A stretch of 12,673 bases of DNA from DATHWB01 sp035544575 (lineage in GTDB: Bacteria; Actinomycetota; Acidimicrobiia; Spongiisociales; ZC4RG35), in assembly GCA_035544575.1 (NCBI GenBank), contig DATKEC010000125.1:1-12673 (forward strand), in the 5' to 3' direction. Positions 1 through 5,460 of this stretch are shown here, in pieces (the stretch's first letter is position 1; every line of letters starts with the position of its first letter). A program made the translations under genes and the position numbers. The notes beneath the pieces were generated by a model that was not told the DNA's origin, did not search any database, and saw nothing but the letters and a program-made list of their open reading frames with translations.

Positions 1-1
1 C

Positions 2-628
2 GATGCCTTTCGCATGGTCGGCAACGAGCCTCAAGCTGCCCTCGCCGGCGCCAACCTGGGTGAAGTCCTCGTCAGCCTTGATCGTCTCGAGGAGGCAGTC
101 GAGGTCCTGAGCGACGCCCGCCGTGTGCTCCGGGCCCACGACCTCGGCGACTTCGCCATCTTCGCCGATGCCCAGTTGGCAAGGGTCACGACCAAACGGG
201 GCGACCCGGCGGCCGCCGCGGCCGCGCTGGCGGTGCTCACCAATGAGGCCTTCGAGATCGGTCACACCGGAGTCGCCCTGGACGCCACTGTGCATCTGGC
301 GGAAGCCCTGGTGGCCGACGGCCAGGTCGATGAGGCCATCCGAGCGATCGAGGAGGGGGAACGTCTCGGCGGAGGCGACGCCGCCTACTTCGAGGTGCCT
401 CTCGCACGTCTCAAGGCGGCGGCGTACACCGGGCTCGGCAAGATCGAACAGGCGTTGGCTCTGGCAGACCAGGCGCTCACCGCCGCACGCGAACAGGAAC
501 TCCCCTACGAGGAGGCGCTGGTGCTGCTGCTGAAGGCCGACATCGCCAACCTGAGCGGAGCAGAAGCCGGGCCTGAGGGTGTGGAGGAGGCCCAACGCCT
601 CCTCCACACCCTTCGAACTACTACTTGA
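2..628 (+). CDS. TPR-repeat protein, C-terminal part (5' end outside window)
   Basis: The reading frame is already open at base 2 (D-A-F-R before the first Met at base 14), so this is the C-terminal 208 residues of a longer protein. It is made of about four helix-turn-helix tetratricopeptide units, with recurring A-x-x-x-L-G/A and E-A-I/L-x-x-x-E patterns, for example around LGEVLVSLDRLEEAVEVL, ALVADGQVDEAIRAIEEG and AAYTGLGKIEQALALADQAL. Such arrays are protein-protein interaction scaffolds. In actinobacteria, C-terminal TPR blocks of this type often close large signalling proteins (adenylate cyclase/ATPase or SARP/LuxR-type regulators), but the diagnostic N-terminal domains are not visible, so the function is open. 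The last codons overlap a strong hairpin, and the stop codon lies inside the 3' end of the opposing minus-strand gene (8-bp overlap). Confidence 0.85.
   Translation, partial: DAFRMVGNEPQAALAGANLGEVLVSLDRLEEAVEVLSDARRVLRAHDLGDFAIFADAQLARVTTKRGDPAAAAAALAVLTNEAFEIGHTGVALDATVHLAEALVADGQVDEAIRAIEEGERLGGGDAAYFEVPLARLKAAAYTGLGKIEQALALADQALTAAREQELPYEEALVLLLKADIANLSGAEAGPEGVEEAQRLLHTLRTTT
577..611. terminator. Perfect 15-bp hairpin in the convergent gene ends, likely bidirectional terminator
   Basis: GGGTGTGGAGGAGGC (577-591) is followed by the 5-nt loop CCAAC and its exact complement (597-611). It lies inside the last codons of the TPR gene, 14 nt before that gene's stop triplet, and 9 nt past the stop of the opposing secreted-protein gene. 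No T-run follows on either strand, as is common for actinobacterial hairpin terminators. The termination role is inferred from symmetry and position. Confidence 0.6.
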
Positions 629-1904
629 AGGTCCTGAACCCGTCGCCCACGTTGTACAGGTAGTACACCGGCACGACCTGTGACGCACCACCGGCGCTCC
701 CGGTCGTCAGGAAGTCGGCGTGGATGATGCACGTGGTCTCTGTTCCCGGCAGCACCAACGGAGCATCCGCGGGTGTGTCGTAGTCGCCGTGGAGAACGAA
801 CCCAAGGTCCGTATCGGCGGCGACGACGCGTGGGTCGAGCAGACAGAACTGGGCGAGAGTCGGGCTGTCCCGATTCAACAGCAAGTCGTCGTAGTACAGA
901 CTCTGGGTGATCTGGTTGCTGCCGTCGAACGGCATGAACTCGAGCTTCTCCAGGAACACCACCGGTGTGCCGGAGGCGACGAGTTCGACGAACTGCTCGT
1001 CTGCATCCACGCCTCGCAGACCTGCCGTGTAGGTGAAGTCCTTGAAGCAGTCAGCGTCGCCGTTCTTCGCCAGGACCGTAAGAGTGGGCTCTCCGGGGCC
1101 ACTGAACGTGCGTTCGGTGCCACAGTTGAGCCGGTCCGGCGCGAGGTAGAAGAGCGAGGTGTTGGCGGCGCCGGTGTCGGATCCGCCTTCCAGCGACACG
1201 GTGCCGACGGTCACCGTCAGTGCGATCGAGGTGAAATCGTGTCCGGGCTCGACCGTCCAGATGCAGTTGTCGTTGGCGTGGCTGTTGGGTCCGGAGCTGG
1301 CGGCCGCGGCGCAGGCGGTGGTCGGGTCATCGTCAGGGCCGGTATTCACCAGATAAGGAGCCTCGGTACCTTGGACCGGCGTGTCCCCGACGTTCGTCCC
1401 CGTCTTGAGGATGAACTCCGACGACGTGCCTGCCCCGTCGGACAATGTCAGCACAACGATGGCATTGCCGGTCACTTCGAGGTCAAGCCGCACCTTCGAG
1501 AATGCCGCTCCGGGCAACTCCAGCCCCGGCGTGATCGTCAAGATCTCTCTCGATTCGATCTGCGAGCACGGCGTGCCGTTGGCGTTGCGTCCGCTCGTCC
1601 TCACGCCGATCGAGTTGCCGGCGAGACCAGGGACACCGCCGGTGCCCTCGAGGTTCAAGATGTTCTCTGCCGTCGCATCAGGATCGCCATCATCCGGGTT
1701 GACGATGGCGCAGGTGTTCTGCGGAGTGGTCAGAAGCTGGGTGAGGCCGCCGTACTCGAAACGCGGTACGCCGTCGACGGCGGTGAACTCGACCGCGTCG
1801 ATGTCGGTCAGGTGGTCGTTGCCGAAGGCCGGAACCACCACCAGTGTGCTCAACAGCGCCACTGACGCGACGAGCGCGTAGGTGCGCAAACGATTCCAGC
1901 CCAT
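621..1904 (-). CDS. Secreted protein of unknown function
   Basis: The protein has 427 residues. The open frame extends further upstream, but ATG at 1904 is chosen because GGAGG sits 7 nt before it and it starts a textbook signal peptide: positive N-region (MGWNRLR), hydrophobic core to about residue 25, and a likely cleavage near A26-F-G-N-D. There is no lipobox, no C-terminal anchor and no LPxTG motif, so it should be released or loosely attached. The mature part is rich in Thr, Gly, Asp and Val and looks like beta-sandwich material (segments near 138-155 and 226-240). It has eight cysteines (65, 113, 198, 214, 261, 286, 354, 392), an even number compatible with disulfides. I do not recognise a family. 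It follows the acyl-CoA synthetase gene after about 100 bp holding its own candidate promoter, so co-function is not implied. Confidence 0.8.
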   Translation of the reverse strand: MGWNRLRTYALVASVALLSTLVVVPAFGNDHLTDIDAVEFTAVDGVPRFEYGGLTQLLTTPQNTCAIVNPDDGDPDATAENILNLEGTGGVPGLAGNSIGVRTSGRNANGTPCSQIESREILTITPGLELPGAAFSKVRLDLEVTGNAIVVLTLSDGAGTSSEFILKTGTNVGDTPVQGTEAPYLVNTGPDDDPTTACAAAASSGPNSHANDNCIWTVEPGHDFTSIALTVTVGTVSLEGGSDTGAANTSLFYLAPDRLNCGTERTFSGPGEPTLTVLAKNGDADCFKDFTYTAGLRGVDADEQFVELVASGTPVVFLEKLEFMPFDGSNQITQSLYYDDLLLNRDSPTLAQFCLLDPRVVAADTDLGFVLHGDYDTPADAPLVLPGTETTCIIHADFLTTGSAGGASQVVPVYYLYNVGDGFRTFK

Positions 1905-1947
1905 GATCAAGCCTCCAACGTGTTGTAGCCCATTCCGAAACAGGCAG

Positions 1948-1976
1948 ACATTCCACCAATCCAAGACCGTTGTCAA
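1948..1976 (-). promoter_or_regulatory. Candidate promoter of the secreted-protein gene
   Basis: On the minus strand a perfect -35 TTGACA (1976-1971) is followed, after 17 nt, by GAATGT (1953-1948), a weak -10 that keeps only A2 and T6. A start near 1941 would leave a leader of about 37 nt containing the GGAGG ribosome site. TTGACA sits inside a small inverted repeat CCGTT-TGAC-AACGG. Confidence 0.4.
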
Positions 1977-2007
1977 ACGGAATTTGGGCCGAACGACCCA
2001 TGGACGC

Positions 2008-3585
2008 TCACAGCTGATCGCGCAAAGAGCGCCGCATGATCTTGCCTGTGGCTGTTCGGGGGAGATCGGCGACGAAATCGACATGTTTCGGCACCTCGTG
2101 GGCGGCAAGCCTGGTGCGCACGTGGCGCTGCAGTTCGGCAGCCAACTCCTCGCTTGGTTCGTGTCCAATACGCAGGACAACGAAGGCCGCCGGCACCTGG
2201 CCCCGCACCTCGTCCGTCACGCCGATGACGGCACACATCGCCACCGCGGGATGGCCCATCAGGGACTCCTCGATCTCCCCCGGACCGATCCGGTAGCCCA
2301 TCGACGAGATCACGTCGTCCTTGCGGCTCTCGAACCACAAGTAGCCGTCGGCGTCCTCCCGGCCGAGATCTCCGGTTAGCAACCACCCGTTCCGGTATTT
2401 CTCGATCGTGGCTGCGGGCTGGTTCCAGTATCCGAGCATCATCACCGGATCCGGGGAACGGACGACGATCTCGCCCACCTCGTCGATCAGGCGATTGCCT
2501 CCTTCGTCCTGGACCTGTACGTCATGACCCGGGATCGCCCGGCCCATCGAACCGGGGCGGACGGGCCAGACCGACGAGCAATTGCCCACGACGATGTTCG
2601 CCTCGGTTTGCCCATAACCCTCGTTGACCGCGCACCCCAGCGTGTCCTGGACCCAGCCGAGCAGTTCCTCGCCGAGAGCCTCGCCACCGCTGAAGACCGC
2701 TCGCAACCCGAGACCGGACCCGTCGACGTCGGCCGCTCGCATCATCTTGAGGGCGGTGGGCGGGAGAAACGCCAGTGTCACACCGTGGCCGGCCATGAGT
2801 TGCACCGCCCCGTGCGGGTCGAAGTCCGCACTGGTGGTGAGCACGGTCATCCCGTAGTACCAGGCCGGGATCACGACATCCATCAATGCACCGATCCACG
2901 CCCAGTCGGCAGGAGTCCAGATGACATCGCCCGGCTGCGGTGCGAACTCGTAGTACAGCTCGAAAGCCGGGAGGTGACCGAAGAGGGACCGATGCGGGTG
3001 CAACGCGCCCTTCGGTGGGCCCGTCGTCCCGGACGTGTAGATGAGAAAGGCCGGGTCTTCGGCGCAGGTGTCCGCCGTCGCGACGGGTTCGGCCGCACAA
3101 AGCGCGTCGAACTCGACCCCGATCTCGACGAGCGGGAGTGCCGGTGCCGCTTCGTTCACCTTCGCCCGGTTCTCCGGCGAGACGATCGCGGTGACGGCAC
3201 CGGAATCGGCGAGGCGGTAGGCCAGAGCGTCGGGGCCGAAGAGCGGCGCCAGCGGAAGGGACACCGCCCCGAGCTTCCAGATGCCGAGATGCGCCAACCC
3301 GGTGGCGAGTGACTGCGGCACCACGACGCCAACCCGGTCGCCGCGCCCCACTCCCCGGGCGGCCAATCCGCCGGCAAGCCGGGACGTCAGTTCCGACATG
3401 TGACCGAACGTCGTCCGGCTGGCAGCCCCCGAACGGTCGACGCTCACCACCGCGATCGAGGCCGGATCGTGGGGGTCGGTGCAGGCCGCACCCAGATTGA
3501 AGGACTCAGGAATCGCATACCGAAAGGACTCGCGCAACGCCTCGTAGGTGAGCCCGGGCTGCGGTCGGAACATCGGCATCGCCAT
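2008..3585 (-). CDS. AMP-forming acyl-CoA synthetase (acetyl-/medium-chain type)
   Basis: This adenylate-forming enzyme of 525 residues activates a carboxylic acid to acyl-AMP, releasing PPi, then transfers the acyl group to CoA. The core motifs of the ANL superfamily are present in order: phosphate-binding loop YTSGTTGPPKG (183-193), YGQTE (324-328), TGD (404-406), the hinge region around ESRKDDVISSMGYRIGP (419-435) and the C-terminal catalytic lysine in TATGK (K515). Y-R-I-G-P-G-E-I-E and YGQTE resemble the medium-chain/acetyl-CoA synthetase branch rather than long-chain FadD, but the substrate cannot be read from sequence. The gene starts 24 bp after the pyrophosphatase gene on the same strand and is probably co-transcribed. 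No good Shine-Dalgarno precedes ATG 3585; in-frame ATGs at codons 3 and 5 are alternatives, which fits translational coupling to ppa. Confidence 0.92.
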   Translation of the reverse strand: MAMPMFRPQPGLTYEALRESFRYAIPESFNLGAACTDPHDPASIAVVSVDRSGAASRTTFGHMSELTSRLAGGLAARGVGRGDRVGVVVPQSLATGLAHLGIWKLGAVSLPLAPLFGPDALAYRLADSGAVTAIVSPENRAKVNEAAPALPLVEIGVEFDALCAAEPVATADTCAEDPAFLIYTSGTTGPPKGALHPHRSLFGHLPAFELYYEFAPQPGDVIWTPADWAWIGALMDVVIPAWYYGMTVLTTSADFDPHGAVQLMAGHGVTLAFLPPTALKMMRAADVDGSGLGLRAVFSGGEALGEELLGWVQDTLGCAVNEGYGQTEANIVVGNCSSVWPVRPGSMGRAIPGHDVQVQDEGGNRLIDEVGEIVVRSPDPVMMLGYWNQPAATIEKYRNGWLLTGDLGREDADGYLWFESRKDDVISSMGYRIGPGEIEESLMGHPAVAMCAVIGVTDEVRGQVPAAFVVLRIGHEPSEELAAELQRHVRTRLAAHEVPKHVDFVADLPRTATGKIMRRSLRDQL

Positions 3586-3609
3586 CGGAGGCGAGTCTAT
3601 GGACCGACC

Positions 3610-4116
3610 TCAGTGATGGGCGGCTTGGGCCTCGGCGATGATCCGCCGCGCCTCGGACAGCCCGCTCCATCCGAGTGCAGCCGTCTTCTTGTCCTCGAGT
3701 TCTTTGTAGACCGCGAAGAAGTGCTCGAGTTCCCGGCGGAGATGGACGTCGACATCGTCGATGTCGACGGTCTGTTCCCAACGGGGATCGCCGGCGGGAA
3801 CGCCGATGATCTTGTGATCCGGATCGCCCTGATCCTCCATGAGGAACACCCCGATCGGCCGGACACGAATCCGGCATCCCGGGAACGTCGGCTCGGTTCC
3901 GAGAACGAGTACGTCGAGCGGATCGCCGTCCTCGGCGAGAGTGTCGGGCACGAACCCGTAATCGGCCGGATATCGCGTCGCTGTGAACAGCGTCCGATCG
4001 AGCCAGATCTCGCCGGTGCCGTGATCCATCTCGTACTTGTTGCGACTCCCCTTCGGGATCTCGACGATCGCGGTGACGGCGTCGGGCGACTCTTTCATCG
4101 CCACATTCTCGCTCAT
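3610..4116 (-). CDS. ppa: Inorganic pyrophosphatase (family I, soluble)
   Basis: This cytoplasmic Mg-dependent enzyme hydrolyses PPi to two phosphates. Its 168 residues match the usual prokaryotic family I length. Hallmarks are EIPKGSRNKYE (19-29), RYPADYGFVPDTL (48-60), the metal-binding signature DGDPLDV (63-69), DQGDPDHK (95-102) and a C-terminal Y-K (137-138). ATG 4116 gives a short leader before the conserved start; M7 (4098) is an alternative. Only a weak GCGGGG-like ribosome site is seen. It lies directly upstream of an AMP-forming acyl-CoA synthetase, whose PPi by-product it can remove, making ligation irreversible. It is separated from the upstream redoxin gene by about 100 bp with a hairpin, so it probably has its own promoter. 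Confidence 0.96.
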   Translation of the reverse strand: MSENVAMKESPDAVTAIVEIPKGSRNKYEMDHGTGEIWLDRTLFTATRYPADYGFVPDTLAEDGDPLDVLVLGTEPTFPGCRIRVRPIGVFLMEDQGDPDHKIIGVPAGDPRWEQTVDIDDVDVHLRRELEHFFAVYKELEDKKTAALGWSGLSEARRIIAEAQAAHH

Positions 4117-4182
4117 TGCCCCGCAAACAAAGCCGTGGACGGCCGGACCCCCCTCCGACCCCGCCGCTACGCGTCGGGCCCA

Positions 4183-4200
4183 CCTCCCCCCGAGGGGAGG
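4183..4200 (-). terminator. Hairpin terminator after the redoxin gene
   Basis: CCTCCCC (4183-4189), loop CCGA, GGGGAGG (4194-4200): a 7-bp GC-only-but-one stem, 19 bp past the redoxin stop on the minus strand and before ppa. No T-run follows. Its position supports separate transcription of the redoxin gene and ppa, although partial read-through is possible. Confidence 0.45.
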
Positions 4201-4219
4201 AAACGGCGAGTCGACCGGC

Positions 4220-4903
4220 TCAGCGTGGGGTGCGGCGCTTGGTGTAGGCCTTGATGTGGTCGAGCATGCGGTCCATCGTCTCGACGTAGGCCTTCGAGTC
4301 TTCTTTGATCGAGTCGCCCAGATCTTTGTGCCGAAGTCCCATGGCCAACGCCGCGTAGCGGGCGCCGCGCAGGTAGTACCAGAGGCCTTCGAATGGCATC
4401 GTCGACGGACCCGGCTCCGGAGTTCCGGGTTCCATCGTCTCGGCTGTCACCGGGTCCAGTCCGAGACTTTCGGCCATCTCGAGCACCTTGTCTTCGGGAT
4501 ATCGGTCGGCGAAGTCGCGGGAGACGAATCTGAAGCGTTCTTCACCGTCGGGATCGACGAGCACCATCGCCGGACGTGCGAGATTCCGGGCATCCTGCTC
4601 GTCGACGACGTCGTAGGGCCCGATGGCGATGGAACGGTCCGGATCTGAGAGGTACGGGAACGGCAGATCGAGTTTGTCGATCATCGCCGCATGCTGTCCC
4701 GGGCTGTCGATGTCGATCCCGACGATGCGCACACCCCGGTTCAGGAACTCGTCATACCGTGAAGCCAGGCTGACCAGCTGGCCGTTGCAGTACGATCACC
4801 AGTCGCCGCGGAGGAAGACCAGAAGAATCGCGGTGTTGCGATGGTCCGAAAGCGTCCAGTCGTTGCCAGCCTGGTCTCTCAGGGTGAAGTCGGGTACGGC
4901 CAT
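4220..4903 (-). CDS. Probable selenocysteine-containing redoxin (AhpC/TSA-like), UGA at codon 36
   Basis: From ATG 4903 (MAVPDFTLRDQAG) the frame runs to TGA 4220 with one internal TGA at 4796-4798, giving 227 residues if it is read as Sec. The motif is RGDW-U36-S-Y-C39. Cys relatives in the AhpC/TSA/redoxin group have RGxWCPxC at this place, so UGA replaces the first, attacking Cys. C39 is the only Cys in the protein, as expected for a U-x-x-C redox pair. Thioredoxin-fold features follow: GIDIDSP (62-68), FPYLSDP (82-88), an R-P pair (110-111, cis-Pro position) and VDPDGEE; a helical tail follows residue 145. The likely role is peroxide or thiol-disulfide redox chemistry in the cytoplasm. 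A SECIS-like hairpin follows the UGA. Start: GAGG lies only 2 nt before ATG, but a TAGATT -10 box 6 nt upstream suggests a leaderless mRNA. A conventional reading would start at GTG 4732 and lose the active site. The alternative is a nonsense-mutated pseudogene, less likely because both sides of the UGA are intact. Confidence 0.82.
4763..4783 (-). promoter_or_regulatory. SECIS-like stem-loop downstream of the UGA codon
   Basis: Counting the U of UGA as 1, nt 16-36 of the mRNA fold as GGCCAG / CUGGCU (five Watson-Crick pairs plus a G.U), then C22-G29 and U23-A28 with C30 bulged, closing on the loop GGUC (24-27). Bacterial SECIS elements lie inside the coding region just after UGA, with the apical loop about 16-37 nt away and a G among its first two bases. 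Here the loop begins 20 nt after UGA and starts with GG. The E. coli fdhF SECIS also has a GGUC-containing apical loop and a bulged pyrimidine, though on the 5' side. No folding program was run. Confidence 0.65.
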
Positions 4904-4909
4904 CACCTC

Positions 4910-4915
4910 AATCTA
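4910..4915 (-). promoter_or_regulatory. -10 box TAGATT for the redoxin gene (leaderless type)
   Basis: TAGATT matches TAnnnT and ends 6 nt before ATG 4903, the spacing at which transcription would begin at or next to the start codon, a common actinobacterial arrangement. No clear -35 is visible. Confidence 0.4.
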
Positions 4916-4963
4916 CCCCCCCGCTTCCGCATTGAGCACCGACGACCCTCTACGACGGATACC

Positions 4964-5134
4964 GTGGACGGCGTGCGCAGCGCCATCCGGATCCTCGCCC
5001 TTGTCGTGCTGGCTGCGGTGGCCTTCGTCACCGCCGGTCAGTATGCCCAGGACGGGTCATGGATTCAGACGGCGTCGGATCAGTTCCTGCGAGCGCTGCG
5101 GGTGTCGTGGATGATCGATCCGATCGCCCGCTGA
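4964..5134 (+). CDS. Possible small single-helix membrane or exported peptide
   Basis: The frame gives 56 residues from GTG 4964 or 53 from GTG 4973. A basic start (RSAIR) is followed by one hydrophobic stretch (ILALVVLAAVAFVTAGQ, roughly residues 9-25 from the first GTG) and an amphipathic tail ending DPIAR. The open frame extends back to ATG 4841, but that part is antisense to the redoxin N-terminus and is unlikely to be real. The gene would be divergent from the redoxin gene with 60 bp between starts. The ribosome site is weak (GGAC-like). I recognise no family. The helix-like composition, codon bias and the space it fills are the only support. Confidence 0.4.
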   Translation: MDGVRSAIRILALVVLAAVAFVTAGQYAQDGSWIQTASDQFLRALRVSWMIDPIAR

Positions 5135-5139
5135 GCCGT

Positions 5140-5171
5140 CGCGAAATTCTTCCAGCCGCCTGATTTTCGCG
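5140..5171 (+). repeat. Inverted repeat CGCGAAA / TTTCGCG after the small ORF, with a third copy at 5224-5230
   Basis: CGCGAAAT (5140-5147) faces ATTTTCGCG (5163-5171) across a spacer of about 15 nt, and TCGCGAAAT recurs at 5223-5231 in direct orientation, followed by CCAGCCG as in the first copy. It could be a weak terminator for the small ORF or a regulator site upstream of nrdJ. The sequence does not decide between these. Confidence 0.3.
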
Positions 5172-5259
5172 TCCACCGGTTGGCGACGTAGGTTCGGCTC
5201 GGTCGTCCCTCCGGCGCCTGGTTCGCGAAATCCAGCCGTGAAATGGGTCCAAGAAGTCG

Positions 5260-5288
5260 TTGCCAAGTCACACGCGTGTAATTACAGT
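5260..5288 (+). promoter_or_regulatory. Promoter of nrdJ
   Basis: The pattern is -35 TTGCCA (5260-5265), a 17-nt spacer and -10 TACAGT (5283-5288). Transcription would start near 5295, a few bases before the first NrdR box, so bound NrdR would block initiation or promoter clearance. The leader would be about 165 nt. The rest of 5135-5259 holds no gene that I can support. Confidence 0.55.
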
Positions 5289-5299
5289 CGTGTTCCCTC

Positions 5300-5346
5300 A
5301 CCCTAGATGTGGTGTCTGCGACGGCCTCGACCACAACATGTTGTGG
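5300..5346 (+). promoter_or_regulatory. Tandem NrdR boxes
   Basis: Box 1 is ACCCTAGATGTGGTGT (5300-5315) and box 2 is CCACAACATGTTGTGG (5331-5346). Both match the known NrdR consensus acaCwAtATaTwGtgt at most informative positions. Box 2 is a perfect palindrome that extends to 18 bp. The box starts are exactly 31 bp apart, about three helical turns, which is the classical spacing for NrdR, the ATP/dATP-sensing repressor of ribonucleotide reductase operons. Confidence 0.85.
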
Positions 5347-5365
5347 TTTGCCTCTCCAAGACGGA

Positions 5366-5421
5366 GCTGGCAGGGCAGCCAGCGGGCCAGATCATCGACC
5401 GGTGTGGGTCGTCGGGACACC
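5366..5421 (+). other. Two small hairpins in the nrdJ leader
   Basis: GCTGGC-agggca-GCCAGC (5366-5383) and GGTGT-N11-ACACC (5401-5421) can form in the untranslated leader. There is no convincing cobalamin-riboswitch B12 box. They may only shape the leader; a control function is not shown. Confidence 0.3.
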
Positions 5422-5460
5422 TCGGATTGACCGGGGGAACGCAAGGAGAGAGGTTCACAT

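Noticed and set aside
621..2180. 519-residue version of the secreted protein starting at 2180
   Set aside because: The first 92 codons overlap the synthetase gene in antisense-like composition; a signal peptide with GGAGG at the right distance starts at 1904.
4220..4732. 170-residue redoxin fragment starting at GTG 4732 as the whole gene
   Set aside because: It would lack the active-site half of the thioredoxin fold, has no ribosome site, and the frame continues upstream through a single UGA into a fitting N-terminus.
5290..5460. Cobalamin riboswitch in the nrdJ leader
   Set aside because: No convincing B12 box or multi-branch core; only two simple hairpins and the NrdR boxes are seen.
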